Shown: positions 1-9,527, counted from the first letter of the stretch. The stretch: 64,000 nucleotides of DNA from Duncaniella sp. (GCA_023664955.1 JAMPEV010000002.1:187855-251854), one strand, 5' to 3'. The notes: generated from the sequence alone by a model not told the origin. Numbers and translations are program-made.

Positions 1-130
1 CTCGGACGAAAGTCTCATGATAGTTGTAGCCAACCTTTATCTCGGCACGTGGATACTCCTTTTTCTTCGCCGATACATCAAATATGGCAATGAGGGCTAT
101 TATTGTGATTATGATTGTTTGTCGGTTCAT
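1..130 (-). CDS. Secreted protein, N-terminal fragment (gene runs off left edge)
   Basis: Only the first 43 codons are present, reading from an ATG at 130 down to base 1. The fragment starts with a clear signal peptide: MNRQ, a hydrophobic run rich in isoleucine, and a likely signal peptidase I site after VSA. The mature start reads KKKEYPRAEIKVGYNYHET. A secreted protein opening with a basic patch and then an 'AEIKVGYNY' strand is compatible with the GLPGLI family, a second member of which lies at 56275-57177, but 22 mature residues are too few to decide. It is divergent from the phosphohexomutase gene. Confidence 0.6.
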   Translation of the reverse strand, partial: MNRQTIIITIIALIAIFDVSAKKKEYPRAEIKVGYNYHETFVR

Positions 131-281
131 TAGCCACAAATTTTTATATGGCAAATATACAACTAAATTTTTAATTAATTTCAGATAAATGTTGATAAAT
201 TTAGTTATCCACGAAAAATTTCTCACATAATCCTAAAATTTCTGAAATAATCATCCAAATTAACATTTTTACCACTTTTAT

Positions 282-312
282 TTTGTTATTTCCGTAAAAG
301 ACTGTAAATTTG
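282..312 (+). promoter_or_regulatory. Bacteroidetes-type promoter for the phosphohexomutase gene
   Basis: TTTG at 282-285 is followed after exactly 19 nt by TAAATTTG at 305-312, matching the Bacteroides -33/-7 consensus (TTTG, TAnnTTTG). The predicted transcript starts near 319 and has a leader of about 150 nt before the ATG at 472. Confidence 0.7.
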
Positions 313-319
313 CCTTTGG

Positions 320-349
320 CTCATCAGTTCTAATTCTCATCAGTTCTAA
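320..349 (+). repeat. Two tandem copies of a 14-nt sequence in the pgm leader
   Basis: CTCATCAGTTCTAA occurs at 320-333 and again at 336-349, a period of 16 nt. It starts at the predicted transcription start, so both copies would lie at the 5' end of the leader RNA. The rest of the 131-471 intergenic stretch is AT-rich, and no RNA gene or hairpin of note was seen in it. Confidence 0.6.
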
Positions 350-471
350 GGGAATTAATCTTGTTTAACCGTAAATTTACACAGAATTTGTGAATGTTCC
401 TGGACTTAGGCATGAGTCTGATAACATTACTAAAACCCTAAAATTAATATTTCATCCACATAATTAGGATT

Positions 472-2220
472 ATGGAAAACGAACAATTATTGAAAGAGGT
501 TACCGAGAAGGCAAAAACTTGGCTCGGTGACGGTTATGACGAAGAAACTCGTAAGGAAGTGCAGCGTATGCTCGATGCCGACGATAAGACTGAACTTATC
601 GAAAGCTTCTATAAAGATCTCGAATTCGGCACCGGCGGTCTCCGCGGTATTATGGGAGCGGGCACTAACCGTATGAATATCTATACAGTTGGTGCTGCTA
701 CCCAGGGGCTTGCCAATTATCTTAAGGAAGCCTTCAAGGACCTTCCCGAAATCAGCGTTGCAGTGGGTCACGATGTCCGCAACAATTCCCGCAAATTTGC
801 TGAAATTGTCGCTGACATTTTCTCTGCCAACGGTATCAAGGTGTACTTGTTTGATGATTTCCGTCCCACTCCGGAGCTTTCATTTGCCATCCGTCATTTT
901 GGATGCCAGAGCGGTGTGAACATCACTGCTTCTCACAATCCCAAAATCTATAACGGGTACAAGGCATACTGGGAAGATGGTGCTCAGATTATTGCTCCCC
1001 ATGATGTCAACATCATTGATCACGTTAACCGTATCAAGGGTGTAAAGGAAATCAAATTCAATGGCGATAAGACAAAGATTCAGATTGTAGGTCCCGAAGT
1101 TGACCAAGCTTTCTTGACTGCGATCAAGGGACTTTCACTCAGCCCGGATGTGATAGAACGCCACAAGGACCTTAAGATTGTCTACACTCCGATTCACGGT
1201 ACCGGCGTGAAGTTGATTCCTGAATCACTCAAGAATTACGGCTTCACCAATATTATCCATGTTCCCGAACAGGATGTGCCAAGCGGTGAATTCCCAACAG
1301 TAGAGTCTCCTAACCCTGAGGTACCCTCTGCAATGGCGATGGCTATCGCAAAGGCTAAGGAGGTTAACGCCGACATAGTAATGGCTTCTGACCCTGACGC
1401 TGACCGTATCGGATGTGTGATCCGTGATAATAACGGTGAATACGTGCTCCTTAACGGTAATCAGATTGTGATGATTCTACTTAACTATATCATCACCCGT
1501 AATAAGGAACTTGGCTTGCTCAAGGGTAATGAATTTGTGGTTAAGACAATCGTTACCACTGAAGTTATCAAGTCAATTTGCGATGCGATGAATGTACGCA
1601 TGTTTGACTGTTACACCGGCTTCAAGTGGATTGCCGCTGTGATGCGTGATAATGAAGATGTGCTCCGCTATATTGGTGGTGGCGAAGAGAGCTATGGCTT
1701 CCTTGCTGAGACTTTCGCTCGTGACAAGGATGCTGTTTCTGCATGCTCTTTGATGGCAGAGGCTTGTGCTTGGGCTAAGGATAATGGTATGGACTTCCAG
1801 GGTATGCTTGCGGATATCTATTTGAAATATGGATTCAGCCGTGAAGTTGGTATTTCTGTTGTGCGTCCCGGTAAGTCAGGTGCTGAGGAAATTCAGAAGA
1901 TAATGAAGGAATTCCGTGAGAATCCTCCCAAGTCTCTTGCTGGCAGTCCCGTTGAGATTATCAAGGACTATGCCACACTCGACCTCACTCATGTTGGCGA
2001 TGGCAAGGTAGAGAAACTTGACTTCCCCACAACTTCTAACGTGCTTCAATATTTTACAGCCGATCATACTAAGGTGTCAGTACGTCCTTCAGGAACAGAG
2101 CCTAAGATTAAATTCTACATCGAGGTTAAGGTGCCTATGGAAAAGGTTGAAGACTACAACGCATGTGGTGAAGCCGCAGCCAAGAAAGTCGAAGCAATCA
2201 AGAAAGATCTCGGTATCTAA
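472..2220 (+). CDS. Phospho-sugar mutase (phosphoglucomutase/phosphomannomutase)
   Basis: A 582-residue alpha-D-phosphohexomutase that interconverts hexose 1- and 6-phosphates in the cytoplasm, linking glycogen or imported glucan to glycolysis and to nucleotide sugars. All four family signatures are visible: the phosphoserine loop TASHNPK (Ser154), the metal loop DPDADR (Asp307, Asp309, Asp311), the sugar-specificity loop GGEESYG at about 404-410, and the C-terminal phosphate loop RPSGTEPKIKFY. Length and the N-terminal FGTGGLRG motif fit the long PgcA-type phosphoglucomutases common in Bacteroidetes, not the 460-residue AlgC type. It is monocistronic, with its own promoter and a terminator hairpin at 2322-2354. 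Substrate preference (glucose or mannose) cannot be read from the sequence. Confidence 0.93.
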   Translation: MENEQLLKEVTEKAKTWLGDGYDEETRKEVQRMLDADDKTELIESFYKDLEFGTGGLRGIMGAGTNRMNIYTVGAATQGLANYLKEAFKDLPEISVAVGHDVRNNSRKFAEIVADIFSANGIKVYLFDDFRPTPELSFAIRHFGCQSGVNITASHNPKIYNGYKAYWEDGAQIIAPHDVNIIDHVNRIKGVKEIKFNGDKTKIQIVGPEVDQAFLTAIKGLSLSPDVIERHKDLKIVYTPIHGTGVKLIPESLKNYGFTNIIHVPEQDVPSGEFPTVESPNPEVPSAMAMAIAKAKEVNADIVMASDPDADRIGCVIRDNNGEYVLLNGNQIVMILLNYIITRNKELGLLKGNEFVVKTIVTTEVIKSICDAMNVRMFDCYTGFKWIAAVMRDNEDVLRYIGGGEESYGFLAETFARDKDAVSACSLMAEACAWAKDNGMDFQGMLADIYLKYGFSREVGISVVRPGKSGAEEIQKIMKEFRENPPKSLAGSPVEIIKDYATLDLTHVGDGKVEKLDFPTTSNVLQYFTADHTKVSVRPSGTEPKIKFYIEVKVPMEKVEDYNACGEAAAKKVEAIKKDLGI

Positions 2221-2240
2221 TCGCTTAATGAATATAAAAT

Positions 2241-2284
2241 TATAAGTTATATAAATCTTATAAGTTATATAAATCTTATAAGTT
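2241..2284. repeat. AT-rich 18-bp tandem repeat, about 2.5 copies
   Basis: The unit TATAAGTTATATAAATCT is at 2241-2258 and 2259-2276, followed by a partial third copy. The embedded 14-mer ATAAATCTTATAAG (2251-2264 and 2269-2282) recurs exactly at 43049-43062, in another convergent intergenic region. Confidence 0.7.
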
Positions 2285-2321
2285 TTATTTGAAATATATA
2301 GCTTAGATCTACTTAAAATAC

Positions 2322-2354
2322 ATCAGGGCAGCCGTAATTGTCGGTTGCCCTGAT
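2322..2354. terminator. Hairpin terminator between convergent genes
   Basis: Arms 2322-2334 and 2342-2354 form a 13-bp stem (one G-U pair) around a 7-nt loop, followed on the plus strand by TATATTTATTT. It sits between the ends of the phosphohexomutase gene and the convergent MATE gene and may serve both. Confidence 0.75.
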
Positions 2355-2383
2355 ATATTTATTTAACGGTCCTCAGTTTATTG

Positions 2384-3736
2384 TCAATTGATTTGCCACC
2401 GATTGAATGAACGATAAAGGAGTACTGCTGCTACCATGAGAGCTCCGGTGAAACTGTAATAAACACCTACGCTACCTAAATTGAGACCTTTGGCAAGGAA
2501 AAGTAGAAATGGAACTCCCACCACGAGGTAACTTACTATGGAAATCCAAAGCAATGGCTTGACATGTGATGTTCCCCTCAAAGCATTAGCATATGTGAGC
2601 TGGATTGCGTCGCCATATTGATACAGAATTAGAGGGATAACGAGCATCAATGCCGCCGCTGTAACTTCTGAGTCGGGTGTAAAGGCATGAATAAGCCATT
2701 CTGCTTTGAAGAAGAACACAAGCGAAGCAATTGTGCATAACACGAGATTGAGATGAATCCCCGCTGTTGCGATGCGTCTCACTCCCACGAGGTCACGTAA
2801 GCCGGTGTAATTGGCTACTCGTATCGATGTCGCTACTCCAAAACTCATATAGGTCATGAATCCCAATTGTGCTATGGTATTGACAACCTGATAAGCAGCC
2901 AGTTGAATCTTTCCAAACCATCCTGACACAATAGCGCCAAATGACCATAGGAAACATTCCACACCGCTTTGAATCATTACTGGATATGAAGTCACCCAGA
3001 CTTGCTTTCGTATAGCCCCGTTCCCCCCATGGGTGCGTAACCCTTCGTGGTATATCCTATATCGTTTGCCGAAGAGGATTGTAGCGAGTATGCCTGCCAT
3101 TGCCACATATCGTGCCGTCAATGTGCTGAGACCTGCACCTGTCAGCCCTAATTCCGGAAATCCCAATTTACCGGAAATCAGGCAGTAGTTTCCAAATATA
3201 TTGAGAACATTTGCACAAAGTATCATCCACATCGGCGATGCCGTGTCGGTGGTGCCGTTGGCTGTCTGCTGGCAGCAGTTGAACACAGACATCGGTAGGA
3301 GAGTGGCAAGGATTATGAGATAGTAAGTGCGGATTAATGGTAATAGCTCTTCAGGCTGACCGAATCGGTCGAGAATGAAGTATATGCCACCCATTATTAA
3401 TGTGAAACATGTTGAAAGCAAAACGTTTATCTGTAGTCCGGCTCTGAGCGTTCTTCCGACTTCTCGATTTTCACAACGGCTGTATAATGCCCCAATAAGA
3501 GGGGTGATACCTGAAGCAAACCCAATTTGCATCACTGTTGCGATTATGAATAGACTGTTAACAAATGCGGCCGCTGCGAGTTCCTCCGTGCCATATGATC
3601 CTACCATCATGGTGTCGGCAAAGTTTACCACAATGATACCTACCTGAGTGACCAGAACGGGTAGACCTAACTTAAATAGACTTTTGTATTCGTCTTTGAA
3701 TGATTTGATATATCGTGCTCTATTGGAAATGCCCAT
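2384..3736 (-). CDS. MATE family multidrug exporter
   Basis: A 450-residue polytopic inner-membrane protein with about 12 hydrophobic segments. The N-terminal stretch 'LGLPVLVTQVGIIVVNFADTMMVG' is the family hallmark of MatE proteins (NorM/DinF/MepA group), which expel cationic compounds in exchange for Na+ or H+. Two homologous halves are visible, the second starting near 'QVWVTSYPVMIQSGVECFLWS' at about residue 245. A TAnnTTTG element just upstream gives a short leader. It has no operon partners, being convergent with the phosphohexomutase gene and divided from trigger factor by a terminator. The exported substrate is unknown. Confidence 0.92.
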   Translation of the reverse strand: MGISNRARYIKSFKDEYKSLFKLGLPVLVTQVGIIVVNFADTMMVGSYGTEELAAAAFVNSLFIIATVMQIGFASGITPLIGALYSRCENREVGRTLRAGLQINVLLSTCFTLIMGGIYFILDRFGQPEELLPLIRTYYLIILATLLPMSVFNCCQQTANGTTDTASPMWMILCANVLNIFGNYCLISGKLGFPELGLTGAGLSTLTARYVAMAGILATILFGKRYRIYHEGLRTHGGNGAIRKQVWVTSYPVMIQSGVECFLWSFGAIVSGWFGKIQLAAYQVVNTIAQLGFMTYMSFGVATSIRVANYTGLRDLVGVRRIATAGIHLNLVLCTIASLVFFFKAEWLIHAFTPDSEVTAAALMLVIPLILYQYGDAIQLTYANALRGTSHVKPLLWISIVSYLVVGVPFLLFLAKGLNLGSVGVYYSFTGALMVAAVLLYRSFNRWQIN

Positions 3737-3761
3737 ATATATGTGTTCAATGATTCTTCTA

Positions 3762-3769
3762 CAAAGGTA
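3762..3769 (-). promoter_or_regulatory. -7 element upstream of the MATE gene
   Basis: The minus strand reads TACCTTTG (TAnnTTTG) 26 nt upstream of the start codon. No well-spaced TTTG lies at -33; the nearest TTG is 17 nt away. Confidence 0.45.
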
Positions 3770-3796
3770 CGAAAAATATCTATGTGCAATTAAAAA

Positions 3797-3838
3797 AACA
3801 TCGTCTGCCCATGATTAAATCTCATTACAGACGATGTT
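3797..3838 (-). terminator. Terminator of the trigger factor gene
   Basis: Arms 3797-3807 and 3828-3838 form a perfect 11-bp stem with a 20-nt loop. In the minus direction the stem is followed by a run of seven T, which fits Rho-independent termination after the gene ending at 3880. Confidence 0.8.
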
Positions 3839-3879
3839 GTGAAAAAGGTGATTATCCTTTGATGCGAGCTTCAGTGCAA

Positions 3880-5220
3880 TTAGGCTTCCTGTGCGATCTT
3901 CTTGAACTCGTCAAGGCTTACAGTCTTCTTGTCGAGGGTTACAGTTTCCTCGATGGTCTGATAAAGCTTCGAGGTGAGGACTTGCTGAGTCATTTGCTGC
4001 TTAACTTCCTTCTTGTTGAGCTGCTCTTGGGCATAGCGAGTGATGATTTCATCATCAAGACCTGTCATGCCATATTGGGCAAACTGGCGAGCGGTGAGGA
4101 TTTTGGCCATTTCAAGAATTTCATTATCGGTGACATCGATGTTAAGTTCTTTCATGAGGTTATTTTCGATAATCTCATGCTTGATGCCGTTTTCCTGTGC
4201 CTTATATGCTTCGTCAGGATTTTCTGCGTCAGCGAAGAATAGTTTTTTGATTGTTTCAGCGGGAAGCTGCATGTCAGTGTACTTTTCTGACATATCCTTG
4301 TCAAACTGGTTGCGGAACAAGATGTGGCTGTTTTGGCTGAGCTCGCCTTCGATGAGTTCTTTGACAGCTGTGCGATACTCTTCCTCGTTGTGAACTTTAT
4401 CTTCCCCAAACACCATCTTGTAGTACTCGTCGTTGAGTTCTGCGGGAACGTTTACGATGATTTCTGAAATGGTCATTTCGAAGTCGCTCTTCACGTCGCC
4501 GGCTATTGCCTTGTCAACATGGAGCATCGATGCGAGTTCTCCTGCGTCACCTCCGGCTGCTTTCCAAGGATTGAACACCACCTTGTCGCCGGGCTTTTTG
4601 CCGTCAAATTTTGCAGTTTCTTCTTTATCCTTGAAATAGAGGGGGAATACGATACCATCGGTAACTTGGATAGCGCCTTCGTTCTGGTTGATAGTGCCAT
4701 CTTCGCTGAGCTGCATGAGTGTACCCTTAACCACGCCGTCTTCGGTCATCTCTTCGCCGGGCTTCTGAGCTCCGAAACGCTTGCGCATGTTCTTATCCTG
4801 CTCATCAATCATTTCGTCGGTGACTTCGATTTCGTAGTAGGGATAAGTCATCTCTTTGTTGAGGTTTATGTTAAGTTGCGGAACGAGTGCGAGGTCATAT
4901 TTGAATTCCTGAGGACCTTCTTCTACTGCTTCCTTAACTTCTACCGGAACCGGATGACCCATTACGGGAAGCTTATTCTCTGAAATGTAGTTGACAACTT
5001 CGCGGTATACAACGTCGTTGATTACATCACTGGTTACATGTTTGCCAAAACGACGCTTGAGTTCGCCGAATGGTACGTGGCCTTTGCGGAATCCGGGTAT
5101 CACGTGAGTGCGGCCAATTTCTTTTATGCGCTTGGTTGCCTCGTCTTTATAGTCATTTTCGTCAATCGCTACCGTCAGACGGATGTCTACGGGAGTAATT
5201 TCTTCCTTTGTAATGTTCAT
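3880..5220 (-). CDS. tig: Trigger factor, ribosome-associated chaperone
   Basis: A 446-residue trigger factor that binds at the ribosomal exit tunnel and shields nascent chains. The ribosome-docking signature 'VIPGFRKGHVPFGELKRRFG' is at about residues 41-60 of this start. A short, poorly conserved PPIase-like middle region and a helical C-terminal arm follow, as usual for Bacteroidetes members. An in-frame ATG at 5265 would add 15 residues, but family members begin with a short MNIT/MNVS sequence, so the ATG at 5220 was chosen. It has its own promoter at 5313-5343 and a terminator at 3797-3838, so it is probably transcribed alone. Confidence 0.93.
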   Translation of the reverse strand: MNITKEEITPVDIRLTVAIDENDYKDEATKRIKEIGRTHVIPGFRKGHVPFGELKRRFGKHVTSDVINDVVYREVVNYISENKLPVMGHPVPVEVKEAVEEGPQEFKYDLALVPQLNINLNKEMTYPYYEIEVTDEMIDEQDKNMRKRFGAQKPGEEMTEDGVVKGTLMQLSEDGTINQNEGAIQVTDGIVFPLYFKDKEETAKFDGKKPGDKVVFNPWKAAGGDAGELASMLHVDKAIAGDVKSDFEMTISEIIVNVPAELNDEYYKMVFGEDKVHNEEEYRTAVKELIEGELSQNSHILFRNQFDKDMSEKYTDMQLPAETIKKLFFADAENPDEAYKAQENGIKHEIIENNLMKELNIDVTDNEILEMAKILTARQFAQYGMTGLDDEIITRYAQEQLNKKEVKQQMTQQVLTSKLYQTIEETVTLDKKTVSLDEFKKIAQEA

Positions 5221-5312
5221 CTTGTTTGGATAATTATCTGATTTGTGAATATTTACGGTTATCATACACTTGGTTAAACATCTGAAACGGGATATTTCCC
5301 CAAATGAACGTG

Positions 5313-5343
5313 CAAAATTAACAAAAAAAATGCAAAAACCAAA
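5313..5343 (-). promoter_or_regulatory. Promoter of tig
   Basis: On the minus strand TTTG (5343-5340) is followed after exactly 19 nt by TAATTTTG (5320-5313). Predicted start of transcription is near 5306. The element begins just after the stop codon of the upstream GH13 gene, so tig need not depend on readthrough. Confidence 0.7.
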
Positions 5344-5354
5344 ATGCTTGTTGA

Positions 5355-7925
5355 TTATCTTACTACTACTTTGATCGGATTAGCATCGATGGTGACAATA
5401 TAGATACCAGGTGATAGTCTTGAGTCAAGTGGCTGACTGACTCCGTTGACGTTATGTATGGTGAGGGTAGAGTAGGGTGTGAGTACTCTTATTTGAGAGT
5501 TTTCTACTATTATTTCGGGTGTCGGTGTTGCTGTACCGCCATTAATTTCGTTTATACCGGAGGTGACAGAGGCACCGTATACTGCGAATGCTCCGGCGGG
5601 GAGACGAACTCCCGATGTCTCCATGTTGGGAGTTACACTATGGCTGCATGTCAAGAGCGTGTACTTTGAGTCGGAGAGTTTGGCTTCTGATTGATTCTTT
5701 GGGTTTTTAGGAAATGGAATTGTGGTGGCCGAAGTTCCCGGATTCACAATAAGATATAATTCTTTGCTCTCATTTGCGAGAGCTATTGTGCGACCTATCC
5801 AGCTTGAAAGTTGTACGTCGGTTGATACTCCTTCCTTGAATAGGTCGGTATTGGACGAACGTATATCGTTGAGGGCGGCAAAGGTGTCGTAAAGTCCTTT
5901 ACGGTTGGAGTCGTTAAGGTAGCTCCATGGGACTTTCTTTGGCGATGTGTTGTTTGAACCATCGTTGTTTTTGGTCGATTCATCATCGCCGAGTTCCTCG
6001 AATTGCCATATCATGTGCGCACCGGGCGTCAGTAACATCTGTGCGGCAAGTGAACCGAGCCGGCGCATTGTGTTGACGGTGTTACCTTTAATTCCAGTCG
6101 CTCCATATTGTTTTACTTTGTAGGCCACGCGCTCCTCGTCATGACTTTCGGCATAGCTTACTGTCGAGCCCCATTTACGGTTGCCATCCTTAGGCGCGTA
6201 AAATCTGTTGAGCGAGGCGTTGTCATTGTATCCCATGGCATATTGACAAGCCTCGGTGTTGACATTTGCCCAGTTGATTTCGCCATCGGCTGCCATGTCA
6301 TTTTCCTCTTCCGCTCCTGCAAGATTTTCATTGATGAAGTAAGCGTTGGGCTTGATTGAAATTATGTGGGAATGTAGGGCTTTCATCCTGGCTACACGTG
6401 TGGCATTAAATCGATTGGTGTTGGCATCGGTGACATTACTCCATGAGTTGGTGTCAACTTCGTATGTGCTACCATAACTGTCGTTGTTGCCAAGACCTTT
6501 CACGAGGTCGAAGCGGAATCCATCTACATTATAACTTGTCATCCAATATGTCAGGGCATCGCGCCATTGCTTCTGCACGAGTGCACAGTCCTGGTTCCAG
6601 TCGTTGAGCACACTGTAGGCGTGGGGGGCTGATCCATTGTAGAAGGGTGTGGCTGTCTGGGTGTACATATTGTACCATGGATGCTGGTTGTCGCTTTGAT
6701 TGAACACTATGTCAAGGATTACGGCGAGTCCTCGTGCGTGGCATTCATCGATGAATCGTCTATAGTCATCGGGGGTGCCGTAGGCTTTGTCGGGAGCCAT
6801 GTAGAAGTTGGTGTTGTAGCCCCATGAGTTATTGCCGTTAAATTCCATTATAGGGAGCAGTTCCACGGCATTGACGCCTAAGTTTTTGATGTAGTCAAGT
6901 TTGTTTTTACCCTCTTTATCAGTAGCAAGAATGGCGTTGATGGTCCCGGAACCTTCAGCTTTGTTGTCAGTGCCGGTGAAATCACGTACTAAAAGTTCAT
7001 AAATGATTAAATCGCTCTGGTCCACACCTTTGAACTCATTGTGATTCCATGAATAGTTATTGGTTGTGGAATTTAACAGTGCCAAAGGAACCCCTGTGAT
7101 GATTTTAGATGGGTAAGATGGTAGATTAGGGAAAACAGTTGATGAAATATCCCGGTCATCCCAGGGGTCGAGAATAAGATTGGCGTATGGATCGCCTACA
7201 TAAGTGCAACCATCCACGATATAGTAGTAAATATGATTTTTCGCATCGGCAAGTCCGGGAACTGTAACCCAGAAATAGCGGAATCCTTCATAATCCTGAT
7301 AGCTCATATGCTGCGATGGCTCTAATGCGTAGTTATTCCAGTCACCGACAACTGTAACTGAAGATTTACCGGGTGCACCAAGGCAGAATGTCACTGAGCC
7401 ATCGGTATTTATAGTGGCACCCATTTTGGGCGTTCCACCGGGGAAGTTCGCTTGAGGTGAGTTTGAGGGAAATTTATCGGGATAAATCGGCACGAATATG
7501 TCGCCGCCGGTAGCTGTTTTACCCTCTTTGCTATTGTTCGCATTGCGAAACACAAAGCAAAGTCTTTCCACCTTTTCGCTTGTATCGGTAATACCGTAGT
7601 ATGTGCGTATGTTGTTGATGGTCAGAGACCATGTATCAGTACCCACGTAGGTTAGTTTATATTTCTCTGAGTTGTCACCCCATGTCGGGGTATATTTCCA
7701 GTCTCCGTTGCTTTTGTTGGTGATTACTCCGGTGTGGGCATAGATTGCAGTTGATGCCGATGATCCCATCAGCCCTTTATTACCACCATCGGCGTGAAAA
7801 GTGATGACTATGTCGCTACTATTTTTAGTAACTACTACCGGGCTGGTGGTCAGAACTTGGGCATTCGCCTGACATAATATGGTCAGAAAGGCGAAAATTA
7901 GAGCAATACGGGAAAATAATCTCAT
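5355..7925 (-). CDS. Secreted GH13 alpha-amylase-like enzyme with N-terminal beta domains and a sorting-tail-like C-terminus
   Basis: An 856-residue exported alpha-glucan hydrolase. A signal peptide ends near residue 22 (QANA-Q). Residues 25-150 form a beta-rich domain, 165-260 an E-set/CBM48-like domain, and about 300-720 the GH13 barrel. Catalytic residues are visible: nucleophile Asp473 in GFRFDLVKG, acid/base Glu533 in FINENLAG, and Asp596 in ESHDEER. The order of domains resembles pullulanase or amylase-type enzymes of Bacteroidetes. The last 80 residues (IRVLTPYSTLTIHN, then LSPGIYIVTID and KVVVR) look like a type IX secretion sorting domain. It follows the TPR gene by 44 nt and may be co-transcribed with it. 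Debranching versus endo activity cannot be told from sequence. Confidence 0.88.
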   Translation of the reverse strand: MRLFSRIALIFAFLTILCQANAQVLTTSPVVVTKNSSDIVITFHADGGNKGLMGSSASTAIYAHTGVITNKSNGDWKYTPTWGDNSEKYKLTYVGTDTWSLTINNIRTYYGITDTSEKVERLCFVFRNANNSKEGKTATGGDIFVPIYPDKFPSNSPQANFPGGTPKMGATINTDGSVTFCLGAPGKSSVTVVGDWNNYALEPSQHMSYQDYEGFRYFWVTVPGLADAKNHIYYYIVDGCTYVGDPYANLILDPWDDRDISSTVFPNLPSYPSKIITGVPLALLNSTTNNYSWNHNEFKGVDQSDLIIYELLVRDFTGTDNKAEGSGTINAILATDKEGKNKLDYIKNLGVNAVELLPIMEFNGNNSWGYNTNFYMAPDKAYGTPDDYRRFIDECHARGLAVILDIVFNQSDNQHPWYNMYTQTATPFYNGSAPHAYSVLNDWNQDCALVQKQWRDALTYWMTSYNVDGFRFDLVKGLGNNDSYGSTYEVDTNSWSNVTDANTNRFNATRVARMKALHSHIISIKPNAYFINENLAGAEEENDMAADGEINWANVNTEACQYAMGYNDNASLNRFYAPKDGNRKWGSTVSYAESHDEERVAYKVKQYGATGIKGNTVNTMRRLGSLAAQMLLTPGAHMIWQFEELGDDESTKNNDGSNNTSPKKVPWSYLNDSNRKGLYDTFAALNDIRSSNTDLFKEGVSTDVQLSSWIGRTIALANESKELYLIVNPGTSATTIPFPKNPKNQSEAKLSDSKYTLLTCSHSVTPNMETSGVRLPAGAFAVYGASVTSGINEINGGTATPTPEIIVENSQIRVLTPYSTLTIHNVNGVSQPLDSRLSPGIYIVTIDANPIKVVVR

Positions 7926-7969
7926 AAATATCGAATCGTTTTTTTATGTTAGAAAGAGGGTATTGTGTT

Positions 7970-9436
7970 CTAAATCAATGGGTCGAAGTCGTCAGTGGGA
8001 ATCAATTCCGGGCTTTCAAGTGCTCTGATTATATTGTCAAGAGTAACTATATATCCGGTGAGGATACATTTAGTGGTCCCTTTTGAGTAACTGATGACTG
8101 ATTTTAATGACTCTTTATTGCCCGACTGGTCATCACGGAATTTCTCAGCCTTTCCCAGAGCCTCTTTTGCTGCGGCAAGGGCTTTGGTGCGATTGTCAAG
8201 GCGTATGAGCGACATTACGTAAGGGAAAGTGATACTGGGGATAGGGGAATCCTTAAGTTCTTGGTATACGCTGTTTTCATACAGGTCGACTATCTCTTTG
8301 AATCGCTCGGCATTGTAGCAAATTTCAAAAGTAAATTCATAGCCAAGTATAAATCCGTGAATGCGCTGATAGGTTAACAATATCACCGATGCCGCGTAGT
8401 ATTGCTCGTGGTCCACGTGCTCTTTTGCCCAAATAAATGCATCATTCTCAGTCATAGTGACATTTTCTATCTCTTTCTCAACGTAAGGGATAGCTGCATC
8501 CAAGTCGAGCACCATTAGCACGTTTATTGCAGTGCGTGGGCTTTCATGCTTAGGGATGTAATCCTTAAGCAGTGCGGCTGCCTCTTTTTGGCGGTTGACT
8601 GCTACGAGGGCGGCTGCAAGGGTTGCGACATCGCTTTCTTCTACTTCAGGTCCATTTACTATTTTGGTGTATAGTTCTACCACTGTGTCCATGTCGCGGT
8701 TGAGTTGGTAAAGGCTTGCTCCCTTAATGCGTGCGGCTACCACCGACGATGGCTCGATGGCGAGGGCATAATCGGCTGACGAGAGGGATGATTCGTAGTC
8801 GTTCATGTTGATTTGAACCACGGCGAGCCTTTGCCAGAAGTCAAGGTTGAATGGCTCCAGCATGGTGAGCTCTTCGAAAAGTTCTGCAGCTTTTTCAAGT
8901 TCACCTTCCTCTTCCAAACCATCGGCAAATTCGTATATGAATGTTTGGGGAAATGAACATTTGGCTTGTATGCGGTCTTTGTTTTTTGCGAGCCATTCTA
9001 CTTTGCCAAATTCCATGCACAGGTCTACCAGCTGTATTGAACTTTCATCATCAAAATCATCGGTGGCGTCAATGATTTTGTCCAGTCGCTGCTCTACTTC
9101 CGGCGAATCGATTGGGAGTGTGACTCTTATGTCGAGAATCTCATTCAACACACCGCCGCCGGTAACGCGCTTGTTGATTTCTGTCGCTGTCTCAAAGTCA
9201 CCGAAGGATGAATAGAACCAAGCACGCCGAGTGGCGAGGGCTTCGCTTTTAGGATAATGAATGGCCCCGTAGATTAGCACCTCCATCTTTACGATACTAT
9301 TGTCCAAATCAGAGGCATAGTCGTAGATTTCGATAAGGTCATTTTCATCGAAAAAGGCTTCCTGGTTGCCATGTTTTACCACCTCCGACTCAAATTCATT
9401 ATAGAGGTCCTGGCGGTCGTCGTTTTCTTCATCCAT
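7970..9436 (-). CDS. Acidic TPR-repeat protein
   Basis: A 488-residue cytoplasmic protein without signal peptide, very acidic at the N-terminus (MDEENDDRQDLYNEF). Tetratricopeptide-like helix pairs are visible, for example around 'ELEKAAELFEELTMLEPFNLDFWQRLAVVQINMNDYESSLSSADYALAIEPSS' (about residues 160-212). TPRs mediate protein contacts, so this is a scaffold of unknown partner. It lies 44 nt upstream of the secreted GH13 gene on the same strand. No promoter with the Bacteroides consensus was found directly upstream. Confidence 0.82.
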   Translation of the reverse strand: MDEENDDRQDLYNEFESEVVKHGNQEAFFDENDLIEIYDYASDLDNSIVKMEVLIYGAIHYPKSEALATRRAWFYSSFGDFETATEINKRVTGGGVLNEILDIRVTLPIDSPEVEQRLDKIIDATDDFDDESSIQLVDLCMEFGKVEWLAKNKDRIQAKCSFPQTFIYEFADGLEEEGELEKAAELFEELTMLEPFNLDFWQRLAVVQINMNDYESSLSSADYALAIEPSSVVAARIKGASLYQLNRDMDTVVELYTKIVNGPEVEESDVATLAAALVAVNRQKEAAALLKDYIPKHESPRTAINVLMVLDLDAAIPYVEKEIENVTMTENDAFIWAKEHVDHEQYYAASVILLTYQRIHGFILGYEFTFEICYNAERFKEIVDLYENSVYQELKDSPIPSITFPYVMSLIRLDNRTKALAAAKEALGKAEKFRDDQSGNKESLKSVISYSKGTTKCILTGYIVTLDNIIRALESPELIPTDDFDPLI

Positions 9437-9527
9437 ACACTCTTTCCTATCTACTGTACTCTTTTATTTTCAATTTTACCGCTTTTCCCACCGTTTCTAC
9501 GTCTGAGAAAAACTTTCCCGGCAGTAG

